A stretch of DNA of 64,000 nucleotides. Source: Serratia fonticola. Its GTDB lineage: Bacteria; Pseudomonadota; Gammaproteobacteria; Enterobacterales; Enterobacteriaceae. The position numbers and the translations under genes were made by a program. The notes beneath the pieces are model-generated. The model searched no databases, was not told where the DNA came from, and saw only the letters and a list, made by a program, of their open reading frames with translations. The number at the start of each line of letters is the position of its first letter. Position 1 is the stretch's first letter. Below are positions 52,740 through 61,432 of the stretch, one piece after another. Where the stretch lies: contig NZ_VFMK01000001.1 in the NCBI RefSeq assembly GCF_006715025.1, positions 2,480,001 to 2,544,000 of the forward strand. Reading direction: 5' to 3'.

Positions 52740-53945
52740 TTAGACACGCTCAATAATCATGGCAATGCCCTGGCCTACGCCGATGCACATGGTGCACAGG
52801 GCGTAGCGGCCAGCTCGCCGTTCCAGTTCGAACAGGGCGGCCAGCGCCAGGCGTGCACCGCTCATTCCCAAGGGGTGGCCGAGTGCGATGGCACCACCGT
52901 TGGGGTTGACCTGTTCGGCATCATCCGGCAAACCTAACTGGCGCAATACCGCTAACGCCTGTGCAGCGAATGCCTCATTGAGTTCGATCACATCCATCTG
53001 TGCCAGGCTCAGCCCGGCGATCTCCAAGACCTTTCGGGTCGCAGGTAGCGGGCCTATCCCCATCAGCCGCGGTTCTACACCGCAGGTGGCCGTAGCGACG
53101 ATCCGTGCCCTTGGTGTCAGCCCCTGCTGTCGGGCCATGGCTTCGGAGGCGATAATCAGCGCCGCTGCGCCGTCGTTCACGCCCGAAGCATTCCCGGCAG
53201 TCACGCTGCCTGGCTGACGGAAAGGCGCGTTCAGTTTTTGTAATTGTTCCAGCGTGGTTTCTGCTCGCGGATGTTCGTCTTCGGTGAATGAGGTGATCAC
53301 CCCCTTTTTACCGCTCAGGCTTACCGGAATGATTTCCTGCGCCAGGAACCCCCGTTGTTGCGCCAGAGCGGTACGCTGCTGACTGCGCAGGGCGAAAGCG
53401 TCCTGATCGGCGCGGCTGATACCAAACTGGGCGGCGACGTTTTCAGCCGTTTCCGGCATAGAGTCGGTGCCAAAAGCCGCGTGCATTTGCGGATTGACGA
53501 AGCGCCAGCCCAGGGTAGTGTCGAAGATCTGTGCCTGACGGCTGAAGGCCGTGTCGGCTTTACCCATCACCAGCGGTGCACGGGTCATGGATTCCGCACC
53601 GCCGGCTAACATCAGGCTGGCTTCCCCGGCTTTGATACTGCGGGCGGCCATAGCCAAGGCATCTAACCCCGAACCACAGAGGCGGTTGATGGTGGTTGCA
53701 GAGACATTTTGCGGCAATCCGGCCAACAGCGTCGCCATTCGGGCCAGATTGCGGTTGTCTTCCCCGGCCTGATTGGCACAACCGAGGATCACGTCATCCA
53801 CCTGTGACCAATCTACCTGGGGATAGCGTTCCAGCAAGGCACGCAGCGGCAGGGCCGCCAGATCGTCAGCTCTCAGGTTTGCCAATGCGCCGCCGTAGCG
53901 GCCAATCGGTGTGCGGACACCATCGCAGATAAAGGCCTGATTCAT
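52740..53945 (-). CDS. paaJ: 3-oxoadipyl-CoA/3-oxo-5,6-dehydrosuberyl-CoA thiolase PaaJ
   Basis: A 401-residue thiolase that splits 3-oxo-5,6-dehydrosuberyl-CoA and 3-oxoadipyl-CoA into acetyl-CoA and shorter acyl-CoA. The nucleophile Cys is in TINRLCGSGLDALA, and NVNGGAIALGHP-like (NPNGGAIALGHPLG) and CTMCIGVGQGIA near the end contain the His and second Cys. It begins inside the last four bases of paaI (ATGA). Confidence 0.97.
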   Translation of the reverse strand: MNQAFICDGVRTPIGRYGGALANLRADDLAALPLRALLERYPQVDWSQVDDVILGCANQAGEDNRNLARMATLLAGLPQNVSATTINRLCGSGLDALAMAARSIKAGEASLMLAGGAESMTRAPLVMGKADTAFSRQAQIFDTTLGWRFVNPQMHAAFGTDSMPETAENVAAQFGISRADQDAFALRSQQRTALAQQRGFLAQEIIPVSLSGKKGVITSFTEDEHPRAETTLEQLQKLNAPFRQPGSVTAGNASGVNDGAAALIIASEAMARQQGLTPRARIVATATCGVEPRLMGIGPLPATRKVLEIAGLSLAQMDVIELNEAFAAQALAVLRQLGLPDDAEQVNPNGGAIALGHPLGMSGARLALAALFELERRAGRYALCTMCIGVGQGIAMIIERV

Positions 53946-54388
53946 GATTGTTCCTCCAGGATACGGTGGCCCAGGCGATGTGCGCGGCCGCGAAACCAGG
54001 CAACGGTTTTCCCCTGTTGATTAACGATCTCGACGTCATATAACCCGCTGGTTTTGCCTTGATGGCGGACTTCGGCACAGGCGGTGAGACGATCGCCCGC
54101 CAGCGCCGGGCGGATAAAATCGATGGTACAGCCGGAGGCGACTGCCGCCAGCCCCTGGCTGTTACAGGCATAAGCAAAGGCGGTATCCGCCAGGCTGAAC
54201 AACTGGCCGCCATGACAGGTCTGGTGGCCGTTGAGCATCATTGGGCCAACGGTCATGCTGACTTTGGCCATACCGGCATCCACGGCATCAATTTGCATAT
54301 TCATCGTTTGAGCGCAGGTATCCTGGCGAAACATCTGTTCAGTGCAGCGCTGGGCCAGCGCGCGGGATGGGTTGTTACTCATCAGCAT
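53942..54388 (-). CDS. paaI: Hydroxyphenylacetyl-CoA thioesterase PaaI
   Basis: A 148-residue hotdog-fold thioesterase. The pattern LNGHQTCHGGQLFSLADTAF holds the active-site Asp and Gly-Gly of the PaaI family. It is thought to free CoA from dead-end products such as hydroxyphenylacetyl-CoA. Two starts are possible: ATG 54388, immediately after the paaH stop, four bases from AGGAG, or ATG 54382, ten bases away; the shorter gives the more usual MSNN beginning. Confidence 0.95.
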   Translation of the reverse strand: MLMSNNPSRALAQRCTEQMFRQDTCAQTMNMQIDAVDAGMAKVSMTVGPMMLNGHQTCHGGQLFSLADTAFAYACNSQGLAAVASGCTIDFIRPALAGDRLTACAEVRHQGKTSGLYDVEIVNQQGKTVAWFRGRAHRLGHRILEEQS

Positions 54389-55918
54389 TTAGCTCCTATT
54401 GGCGGCATAACGGCGCAGCAGCGGCATTGGGCGATAGCGAGGCTCTGCGTAATAGCGTTGAAGATTCTCCAACGTGGCGAGAATATGCGGCCAACCGAGT
54501 TTGTTCCCCCAGGCGAGAGGGCCTTGTGGGTAGTTGACGCCAAATCGCATGGCGTTGTCGGTATCAGCGGCGCTGGCGACGCCTTTGTTGACGACGTCGA
54601 GGGCTTCATTGCTCAACATGGCGACGGTGCGCATAACCAGCAGGCCAGGGTAGTCCGGCAGGTGGATCACTTGCTTATCCAGCGACTGCAAGAAGCGGAT
54701 CACTTTTGCCGTTTGCGGTGCGGTATTTTGCTCGGCGCTGCTGATGGCGATAACGGGCGCGTGCTGATAGTTGACAGACAGGTCGAACAGGACCACCGGC
54801 GTTCCAATTTCTTCGGCGACCTGGCTTGCTGTTTTACCATTTGTTAACATAAATGTAACTTCGTCAAGGCAAGCAAATGGGCTGGTCTGGCCAGAATATT
54901 TGACCGTCGCCGCATTTCCTGCCAGCAACTGGGCAAATTCCGCCATGACTGACCAGTCGCCATGCAAGGTGACGGACTGGGGCAGGCCGCCAGCTCCCAC
55001 CGTAGCGAAGGTGGCCGGTGGTATTGCCCGTTCACTGTCATAACGGTAGAAACCACGCCCGCTTTTGCGCCCCAGGTGTCCCGCTGCGACCAGTTCCTGT
55101 TGCACGAGTGAAGGCGTAAAGCGGGCATCCTGGTAGAAGGCCTGATACACCGTTTCGGTAACGGCATAGTTGACGTCCTGCCCGATCAGATCGGTTAATT
55201 GCAGTGGCCCCATGGCGAATCCCCCCGCATCACGCAGCACGGCATCCAGCGTGGCGGGATCGGCAATCTGCTCTTCCAGCGCACGCAGGGTTTCGGCATA
55301 GAAGGGGCGAGCTACGCGATTGACGATAAAGCCAGGCGTTGAACGGCAGGCAACGCTGTGTTTACCCCATCGTTGAGCCAAGGTTTGCAGTGCGCTCAGG
55401 GTCTGCGGGCAGGTTTCCAATCCGCTGACGATTTCGACCAACTTCATCAGCGGCGCCGGGTTGAAGAAGTGTAATCCGGCCATGCGCTGCGGGTGTTGCA
55501 ATGCACTGGCGATGGCGGTAATGGAGAGGGACGAGGTATTGCTGGCAAACAGAGTATCGGGCGAGCAGATTTGCTCCAGATCGCGAAACAGGCTCTGCTT
55601 GATTGCCAACTTTTCTGCTACGGCCTCGATCACCAGACGGCTGTCAGCCAGATCGCTCAGCGTATTGGCCAACTGGATATTGTCCAGCAAGGTTTCCGTC
55701 AGTTGAGCATCGGCCTTGCCAGCCTCTGCCCGCTTGCGCAGCCGTTGTCTAAGCTGTTCAAGCGCACGCACCGCTGCTGGCTGGGCAATATCAAACAATT
55801 TAACCCGATGGCCTGCTGCCGCTGCCACTTCGGCAATGCCGATCCCCATGGTGCCTGCGCCAATGACGGCGACCGGAGCGGGCCTCTCCCCAACGCTGAT
55901 GGCGCGTGATCCACTCAT
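54389..55918 (-). CDS. paaH: 3-hydroxyacyl-CoA dehydrogenase PaaH
   Basis: This enzyme oxidises 3-hydroxyadipyl-CoA to 3-oxoadipyl-CoA with NAD. The 509 residues start with the NAD site VAVIGAGTMGIGIAEVAAAA. The catalytic His is in MAGLHFFNPAPLMKLVEIV, and GPLQLTDLIGQDVN matches the C-terminal domain; a second C-terminal domain repeats in the last third, as in other PaaH proteins. It is about 30 residues longer than E. coli PaaH. The stop abuts the paaI start. Confidence 0.97.
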   Translation of the reverse strand: MSGSRAISVGERPAPVAVIGAGTMGIGIAEVAAAAGHRVKLFDIAQPAAVRALEQLRQRLRKRAEAGKADAQLTETLLDNIQLANTLSDLADSRLVIEAVAEKLAIKQSLFRDLEQICSPDTLFASNTSSLSITAIASALQHPQRMAGLHFFNPAPLMKLVEIVSGLETCPQTLSALQTLAQRWGKHSVACRSTPGFIVNRVARPFYAETLRALEEQIADPATLDAVLRDAGGFAMGPLQLTDLIGQDVNYAVTETVYQAFYQDARFTPSLVQQELVAAGHLGRKSGRGFYRYDSERAIPPATFATVGAGGLPQSVTLHGDWSVMAEFAQLLAGNAATVKYSGQTSPFACLDEVTFMLTNGKTASQVAEEIGTPVVLFDLSVNYQHAPVIAISSAEQNTAPQTAKVIRFLQSLDKQVIHLPDYPGLLVMRTVAMLSNEALDVVNKGVASAADTDNAMRFGVNYPQGPLAWGNKLGWPHILATLENLQRYYAEPRYRPMPLLRRYAANRS

Positions 55919-55920
55919 GG

Positions 55921-56712
55921 CTATTTCCCGCTGAAGTTCGGTTGGCGTTTGGAAAAGAAGGCGTTGACACCTTCGCGATAGTCGGCGCTGCGCCCCCCCA
56001 GACGCTGCAAATCGCGCTCTAAATCAAGCTGCTGATCGAGGGTATTGCTGGCCGAGCTGTACATCGCTTTCTTGATGAGCCCCAGGCCGTAGGTAGGTTG
56101 GGTGGCGAGTTGTCTGGCCATGCTGAAGGTGTGTTCGGCCAGTTCTGCCGCGGCAACGATCTGCCAGATCATTCCCCACTCTACAGCCTGCTGGGCGCTG
56201 ATTTTGTCTCCTAACAGTGTCATGCCCATGGCCCTGGCGTGCCCGACCAGGCGTGGCAGATACCAACTGCCGCCGGAGTCGGGCACCAGCCCCAGTTTGC
56301 AGAAGGACTGGATAAAGCTGGCATTATCGGCAGCGACCACGATATCGCAGGCCAGGGCCAGCGCGGCCCCGGCCCCGGCGGCAACGCCATTAACCGCGCA
56401 GACGATCGGCTTGGGCAGGGCACTCAGGCGGCGGATCAACGGATTGTAGAAACGTTCCACCGACAGGCCCAGATCCGGTGCCGCCTGTTCCACGCTGACG
56501 TTACGATCGTTCAGATCCTGCCCGGCGCAGAATCCGCGGCCTGCACCCGTGATCAATACGCAGCGCACCGTATCGTCACGTTCGGCCACGGTGAGCGCTT
56601 CACTGAGCTGGTGGTGCATTTCATCGTTAAAGCTGTTGAGCCGATCGGGGCGGTTAAGGGTAATGGTCAACACCCCGGCTTCGATGTGGCTAAGAATCAA
56701 TGCGTTTTCCAT
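55921..56712 (-). CDS. paaG: 1,2-epoxyphenylacetyl-CoA isomerase PaaG
   Basis: A 263-residue crotonase-fold enzyme that isomerises the ring epoxide to the oxepin form and also moves double bonds later in the pathway. The oxyanion part is AVNGVAAGAGAALALACDI. Where hydratases have a second catalytic Glu this protein has Asp in LVPDSGGSWYLPRLVG, which marks PaaG-type isomerases. It is two bases from paaH and three from paaF in a tight operon. Confidence 0.96.
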   Translation of the reverse strand: MENALILSHIEAGVLTITLNRPDRLNSFNDEMHHQLSEALTVAERDDTVRCVLITGAGRGFCAGQDLNDRNVSVEQAAPDLGLSVERFYNPLIRRLSALPKPIVCAVNGVAAGAGAALALACDIVVAADNASFIQSFCKLGLVPDSGGSWYLPRLVGHARAMGMTLLGDKISAQQAVEWGMIWQIVAAAELAEHTFSMARQLATQPTYGLGLIKKAMYSSASNTLDQQLDLERDLQRLGGRSADYREGVNAFFSKRQPNFSGK

Positions 56713-56715
56713 AAG

Positions 56716-57489
56716 TCAGCGCCCTTTGTAATGTGGAGTGCGTTTTTCGAAGAAGGCAGCAATGCCTTCCCGGCGATCTTCGGTGGCTGCCAAGGTGACA
56801 AACTGCTGGCGTTCCACCTGTAAGCCCTGGCTGAGGCCAATTTCCTGCGCCTGTTTCAGCGCCTGTTTGGCCGCGCGCAGGGCCAGCGGTGCCTGCTGGC
56901 TGATGCGTTGGGCGATCTGTTGGGTGCGCTCCAAGGTTAAGGCGTCGACGCACACCTCGCTCACCAATCCGGCCTGCTGTGCCCAGCGGGCGTCAATGGC
57001 TTCACCGGTCAGTACCATCTGATAGGCGCGGGATTTCCCCACGCAGCGGATCAGTCGTTGCGTGCCACCGGCACCGGGCATCAAGCCCAGGGTAATTTCC
57101 GGCAGGCCAAAGCGGGCGCTTTCACCACACAGGATGATGTCGCAGGCCAGTGCCAGCTCACAACCTGCACCAAGGGCATAGCCGTTCACCGCTGCCAGCA
57201 GGGGTTTGCTGAACAGGGCCAGCCGTTGCCATAACCCGGGACGATGATCATGCAGGGTAGCGGCGAGGTCTTGTTGTTGCAGTTCACGCAGATCGGCACC
57301 GGCGGCAAAGAAGCGTGCCGCACCGGTGATCACTACGGCACCCACCGTCGTATCGGCATCGGCCTGCTCAAGTTGGTAAACCAACTGTTCCAGGCACGCC
57401 GTACTCAAGGCGTTGCGAGCGTCGGGGCGATTCAGTGTCAGCGTTACCACACGCTGTTGCTGCTCACGCAGGATCCAAGGGGTTTCCAT
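56716..57489 (-). CDS. paaF: 2,3-dehydroadipyl-CoA hydratase PaaF
   Basis: A 257-residue enoyl-CoA hydratase. Both catalytic glutamates are present, in NGYALGAGCELALACDI and LPEITLGLMPGAGGTQRL, so it is a hydratase rather than an isomerase. It adds water to 2,3-dehydroadipyl-CoA to form 3-hydroxyadipyl-CoA, feeding PaaH. It lies between paaE and paaG as in E. coli. Its C-terminal EGIAAFFEKRTPHYKGR is the standard crotonase tail. Confidence 0.96.
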   Translation of the reverse strand: METPWILREQQQRVVTLTLNRPDARNALSTACLEQLVYQLEQADADTTVGAVVITGAARFFAAGADLRELQQQDLAATLHDHRPGLWQRLALFSKPLLAAVNGYALGAGCELALACDIILCGESARFGLPEITLGLMPGAGGTQRLIRCVGKSRAYQMVLTGEAIDARWAQQAGLVSEVCVDALTLERTQQIAQRISQQAPLALRAAKQALKQAQEIGLSQGLQVERQQFVTLAATEDRREGIAAFFEKRTPHYKGR

Positions 57490-57498
57490 CGTCAGCTC

Positions 57499-58557
57499 CT
57501 AAACGTCAAAATCCAGTACTACGCCTTCACCACGCGGCCAGGATTGGCAGCTCAAGACGTAACCGGCCGCCAACTGATCCGGCTCCAGACTGTAATTGAG
57601 CGCCATATCCACTTCGCCCGCCTTCAGCTTGCATTTGCAGGTCGCGCAGACACCGCCTTTACAGGCATAGGGCAGGTCGGCGCCTTGTCGTAATGCGGCA
57701 TCCAGAATGCTGTCATCCTCGTTGCCGACGTCGATCTTCAGGCGGCGACCGTCGAGCTGGATTTCCACCTGGGTGGCATGACGGTTGTCGCTGTTGGCCG
57801 GGCGAGCGATAATGCCACCGGTATTGAAGCGTTCGCTGTGAATGCGCTCGGCGGGTATTCCCGCTAACGCCAGCACGGTGTGCGCGTCATCCATCATTGC
57901 CTGTGGGCCGCAGATAAAGGCGTGGTCGAATTCGTTGAATGCCACCAGTGTTTTGCCCATTGCGGTCAGATGCTGGCGATCGATTCGGCCACTCAGCAGA
58001 GGGCTGTCGAGGTTCTCTTGGCTGAACAGGTACAACGGTTGGAAACGCTGGGGATAACGGTTTTTCAGATCTGATAATGCTTCTTTGAACATCACCGAGC
58101 GGCTGGTACGGTTGCCGTAAATCAGCGTGAACTGACTGCCCGGTTCCTGCTGTAAGGTGGCCTTGATGATCGATAACATCGGCGTGACGCCGGAACCGGC
58201 GGCGATAGCCAGATAATTACCTTGCGCGTGCGGCTGTGGCTGATAGCCAAAACGGCCTTGCGGTACCATCACCTCCAGCTCATCACCGACTTTCAGCGTC
58301 TGATTGATAAAAGAAGAAAAACGCCCCTGATGAATGGCCTTGATGCCGATTTGCAACACGCCCTCCTGCGGTGCGCTGCAAATGGAGTAACAGCGGCGCA
58401 GCTCTTCACCATTGACCAGGGCTTTTAGCGTCAGGTGCTGGCCGGGGATATAACCGTAGTGAGACTTCAGTTCGTCAGGAATACGCAGCGTAATGGCTAC
58501 GGCATCCGGCGTTTCGCGCTCAATGGCGGCGACATTCAGGCGATGAAAGACCGTCAT
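57499..58557 (-). CDS. paaE: Phenylacetyl-CoA epoxidase reductase subunit PaaE
   Basis: PaaE passes electrons from NADPH to the di-iron oxygenase PaaABC. From the ATG at 58557 it has 352 residues. The FAD domain includes RRCYSICSAP, the NAD domain AIAAGSGVTPMLSIIKATL, and the C-terminal ferredoxin DLPYACKGGVCATCKCKL with the final Cys in YVLSCQ. A frame extending 45 codons upstream overlaps paaD and is not part of the family. AGGAG stands eleven bases before the ATG. Confidence 0.96.
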   Translation of the reverse strand: MTVFHRLNVAAIERETPDAVAITLRIPDELKSHYGYIPGQHLTLKALVNGEELRRCYSICSAPQEGVLQIGIKAIHQGRFSSFINQTLKVGDELEVMVPQGRFGYQPQPHAQGNYLAIAAGSGVTPMLSIIKATLQQEPGSQFTLIYGNRTSRSVMFKEALSDLKNRYPQRFQPLYLFSQENLDSPLLSGRIDRQHLTAMGKTLVAFNEFDHAFICGPQAMMDDAHTVLALAGIPAERIHSERFNTGGIIARPANSDNRHATQVEIQLDGRRLKIDVGNEDDSILDAALRQGADLPYACKGGVCATCKCKLKAGEVDMALNYSLEPDQLAAGYVLSCQSWPRGEGVVLDFDV

Positions 58558-58571
58558 GGTTTTCAGTGCTC

Positions 58572-59069
58572 CTAAATACATTTGAAGTAGTCGAACGGTT
58601 CCCGGCATTCGCAGCAGCGATAAAGCGCTTTGCAGGCGGTGGAACCGAACTCGCTGATTTTTTCTGTGGTGGTGCTGCTGCAACGTGGGCACTGTATCGG
58701 CCCCTGAGCCTGCGGTTTCTCGCAGGTTTGTCCTTGAGGAGGCGCAACGCCATAGTCACGCAAGCGCTGGCGGGCATCGGCATTCATCCAGTCGGTCGTC
58801 CAGGCAGGGCTGAGGCTGATGCTGATGCTCACCGGGCTGAAACCCGCCTCAGTCAGCCTTTGCTCAATGGTGCAGAGCAGATACTCGGTTGCCGGGCAGC
58901 CGGAATAGGTTGGGGTAAAAATGATGCGCCATCCTTCACCGTGGCGTTCGACGCCGCGCACCATGCCAAGATCGGTAATGGACAGAACCGGCAGTTCCGG
59001 ATCGCTGATCTGACGCAGGCAATGCCAGATCTTGGCGATCTCTGCTGGCTGCAACCGAGAATTATTCAT
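58572..59069 (-). CDS. paaD: Phenylacetyl-CoA epoxidase maturation protein PaaD
   Basis: A 165-residue protein related to the DUF59/MIP18 iron-sulphur maturation family, needed for an active epoxidase. LRQISDPELPVLSITDLGMV matches the DUF59 region, and FTPTYSGCPATEYL contains the conserved Cys. The C-terminus has a four-cysteine zinc-ribbon-like part (CPRCSS, ACKALYRCCECREPF) as in other PaaD proteins. The gene is eight bases from paaC. Confidence 0.94.
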   Translation of the reverse strand: MNNSRLQPAEIAKIWHCLRQISDPELPVLSITDLGMVRGVERHGEGWRIIFTPTYSGCPATEYLLCTIEQRLTEAGFSPVSISISLSPAWTTDWMNADARQRLRDYGVAPPQGQTCEKPQAQGPIQCPRCSSTTTEKISEFGSTACKALYRCCECREPFDYFKCI

Positions 59070-59077
59070 CGTCGCCT

Positions 59078-59839
59078 CTACCAGGTGCAGTTCGGATAAG
59101 CACGCTGCAGAAACTGCATTTCCGCCAGCATCGGGCCAAGATGTTCGCTGTGCCGCCCCTGTTTGCCTCCGTGGCGGAAGGCCTGCTCGGTCGGTAATGC
59201 CAGCGTGGCCTGTTGCAGCGTATCGTTCACCATGGCTTGCCAGGGCGCTTGCAACTGGCGGGGATCGACGGCAATGCCCTGTTCGGCCAGCCGCAGTTCA
59301 ATATCGTCGGCATGAAACAGTTCCGCCGTGAAGCGCCACAGATCGTTTAGCGACTGTTGGATCTTCTGGTGGCTGACTTCGCTGCCATCACCCAGGCGGA
59401 TCATCCAGCCGCGGCTGAAGCGCAGGTGGTATTCGGCCTCTTTCAGTGACTTGGCGGCAATAGCGGCGAGTTGCCCGTCGTGGCTATGGCTTAATGCCCG
59501 GTGTAGCAGTACATGGTAGTTATCCAGCAGAAACTGCCGCACCAGCGTGTCGTTGAAGCCGCCGTTAGGTTGTTCGGCTAACAGCAGATTGTGGAAATCC
59601 TGTTCGTCACGACCAAAAGCCAGGCTGTCTTCACTGTGCTGCGGCCCGGACAGTTCGGCAGCATAAGCCAGGAAGTTGCGCGCCTGGCCTAGCAGATCCA
59701 GGCCAATATTGGCCAATGCCAGGTCGATCTCCAACTCGGGAGCATGGCCGCACCAGCCGCACAGACGCTGTGCCAGGATGAGTGGTGTGTCCCCCAGGCG
59801 CAGGGCATAGCTGATTTTTGCATCGTTTATTGTCGTCAT
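59078..59839 (-). CDS. paaC: Phenylacetyl-CoA epoxidase structural subunit PaaC
   Basis: A 253-residue, all-helical subunit that resembles PaaA but lacks most iron ligands and stabilises the catalytic subunit. Patterns include RLGDTPLILAQRLCGWCGHA, ALANIGLDLLGQARNFL and KSLKEAEYHLRFSRGWMIRL. It is co-transcribed nine bases after paaB. Its length is close to E. coli PaaC (248). Confidence 0.96.
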   Translation of the reverse strand: MTTINDAKISYALRLGDTPLILAQRLCGWCGHAPELEIDLALANIGLDLLGQARNFLAYAAELSGPQHSEDSLAFGRDEQDFHNLLLAEQPNGGFNDTLVRQFLLDNYHVLLHRALSHSHDGQLAAIAAKSLKEAEYHLRFSRGWMIRLGDGSEVSHQKIQQSLNDLWRFTAELFHADDIELRLAEQGIAVDPRQLQAPWQAMVNDTLQQATLALPTEQAFRHGGKQGRHSEHLGPMLAEMQFLQRAYPNCTW

Positions 59840-59848
59840 TGCCTGCCT

Positions 59849-60136
59849 CTACATGTTCTTGATGCCGTCGGGGAGGGGATAGAACGTCGGATGGCGGTAA
59901 ATCTTGCTGTCGGCAGGGTCGAAAAACGCTTGCCGATCTTCCGCCTGGGAGGCGATCAAATAGCAGGATTTGACGACCCAGATCGAACTGCCTTCATTAC
60001 GGCGGGTATAGGCATCGCGCGCGTTTTCCAGCGCCATCTGATCGTCAGCGGCGTGCAGGCTGCCGACGTGGCGATGGGCCAATCCTTGTTTGCTGCGGAT
60101 AAACACTTCATACAGTGGCCATTCGGCGTGAGTCAT
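59849..60136 (-). CDS. paaB: Phenylacetyl-CoA epoxidase subunit PaaB
   Basis: A 95-residue subunit that bridges PaaAC heterodimers. The beginning MTHAEWPLYEVFIRSKQGL, the middle HVGSLHAADDQMALENARD and the end YPLPDGIKNM match PaaB throughout and cover the usual length. It stands 38 bases after paaA with a GAGGAG-like site. Confidence 0.97.
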   Translation of the reverse strand: MTHAEWPLYEVFIRSKQGLAHRHVGSLHAADDQMALENARDAYTRRNEGSSIWVVKSCYLIASQAEDRQAFFDPADSKIYRHPTFYPLPDGIKNM

Positions 60137-60174
60137 GATTTTCTCCTCGATTAAGAGCCTAATGAGATAGGCCG

Positions 60175-61113
60175 CTAAGCTGCGTTTGCCGCATATTTGC
60201 TGGCGTGCGCCATCGCGCCATCCCGTACCCAGCTCCCCTCATCCCAGGCTTTGCGCTTGGCCTGCAGACGTTCGTGGTTGCATTGCCCACGTCCCTGGAT
60301 CACTTCATGCAACTCATGCCAGTCGATCTCACCAAAGCGGTAGTGGCCATCTGTTTCGTCCCAGGCGAGGTCGCTATCAGGGGCGGACATACCCAGGGCT
60401 TCCAACTGTGGAACAGTGTTATCGATAAACTTCTGCCGCAACTCGTCATTGCTGTGGCGTTTGATCTTCCACGCCATGCTTTGAGCGCTGTGAGGGGAGT
60501 CGTTATCGCTGGGGCCGAACATCATCAGTGCAGGCCACCAAAAACGGTTGATGGCGTCCTGCAACATGGCTTTCTGTTCTTCGCTGCCTTGTGCCATGGC
60601 CATCACGATTTCGTAACCTTGGCGCTGGTGAAAGCTCTCTTCCTTGCAGATTTTCACCATCGCACGCGCATAGGGGCCGTAAGAGGCGCGGCACAAAGCG
60701 ACCTGATTAACGATGGCGGCACCGTCAACCAGCCAGCCGATAACGCCGATATCTGCCCAGCTCAGCGTTGGATAGTTGAAGATGGAGGAGTATTTCATCT
60801 GACCGGCGAGCATTTTTTGGTAGATATCCTGACGCGAACAGCCGAGGGTTTCTGCCGCGCTGTAAAGGTAAAGGCCGTGTCCGGCTTCATCCTGGACCTT
60901 TGCCAGCAATATCGCTTTGCGAAGCAGCGTTGGGGCACGGGTCAGCCAGTTGGCCTCTGGCAACATGCCGATGACCTCGGAATGTGCGTGCTGGCCGATT
61001 TGTCGGATCAGGTTCTTGCGATAGGCATCCGGCATCCAGTCTTTGGCTTCAATGGCGATATCGGCGGCAATCTTATCTTCAAAATGCTGCTGATGAAGGG
61101 TATCAGTTGTCAT
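60175..61113 (-). CDS. paaA: Phenylacetyl-CoA epoxidase catalytic subunit PaaA
   Basis: The di-iron oxygenase subunit that epoxidises phenylacetyl-CoA. From the ATG at 61113 (GAGG five bases upstream) it has 312 residues. Iron-binding helices contain KVQDEAGHGLYLYSAAETLG and CKEESFHQRQGYEIVMAMAQ, with the EXXH-type pairs. The frame continues 18 codons upstream without family resemblance. It is the first gene of the long minus-strand operon and is divergent from paaZ over a 319-base regulatory region. Confidence 0.97.
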   Translation of the reverse strand: MTTDTLHQQHFEDKIAADIAIEAKDWMPDAYRKNLIRQIGQHAHSEVIGMLPEANWLTRAPTLLRKAILLAKVQDEAGHGLYLYSAAETLGCSRQDIYQKMLAGQMKYSSIFNYPTLSWADIGVIGWLVDGAAIVNQVALCRASYGPYARAMVKICKEESFHQRQGYEIVMAMAQGSEEQKAMLQDAINRFWWPALMMFGPSDNDSPHSAQSMAWKIKRHSNDELRQKFIDNTVPQLEALGMSAPDSDLAWDETDGHYRFGEIDWHELHEVIQGRGQCNHERLQAKRKAWDEGSWVRDGAMAHASKYAANAA

Positions 61114-61432
61114 GCTTGCCTCTTGGTGATACGTATTTTTTGTGTTGAATATAAAAATGTGAATCACTTTTAATAACCGTAAGGCTACAAGCTGATAACA
61201 ATAAGATCAAACGTAATGTTTGTGATTTTGCGACGTCGCCCACAACTTTGTTTTTTAAATATTTGATTTTATTATTTTTTTAAAATTTGGTTGTGCTGGG
61301 TGCTTAGTCGGGAATCGTGTTTTCAATGTGGTGTTGTTTTAATTTTGTTAAATTTTAACTTGGCGGAAGGTGGAAAATATGTGATACGTAAATTAGCTTT
61401 ATGCTATCAATTTATGAATTTCGGAGGCGCGA
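61114..61432. promoter_or_regulatory. Divergent paaA/paaZ control region with candidate PaaX operators
   Basis: This AT-rich 319-base region separates the divergent paa transcripts. GTGAATCAC with flanks (61156-61171) is a palindromic match to the TGATTC-type core of PaaX sites, close to paaA. TGTGATACGTAAATT (61380-61394) is a partial match about 50 bases before paaZ. A TGTGA half-site at 61221 could be part of a CRP site. The AT tracts near 61250-61290 would suit IHF bending, which acts at this promoter in E. coli. All site calls are by eye. Confidence 0.5.

Noticed and set aside
60205..61173. 322-codon plus-strand open frame opposite paaA
   Set aside because: PaaA on the other strand is certain, and the plus frame shows no family pattern.
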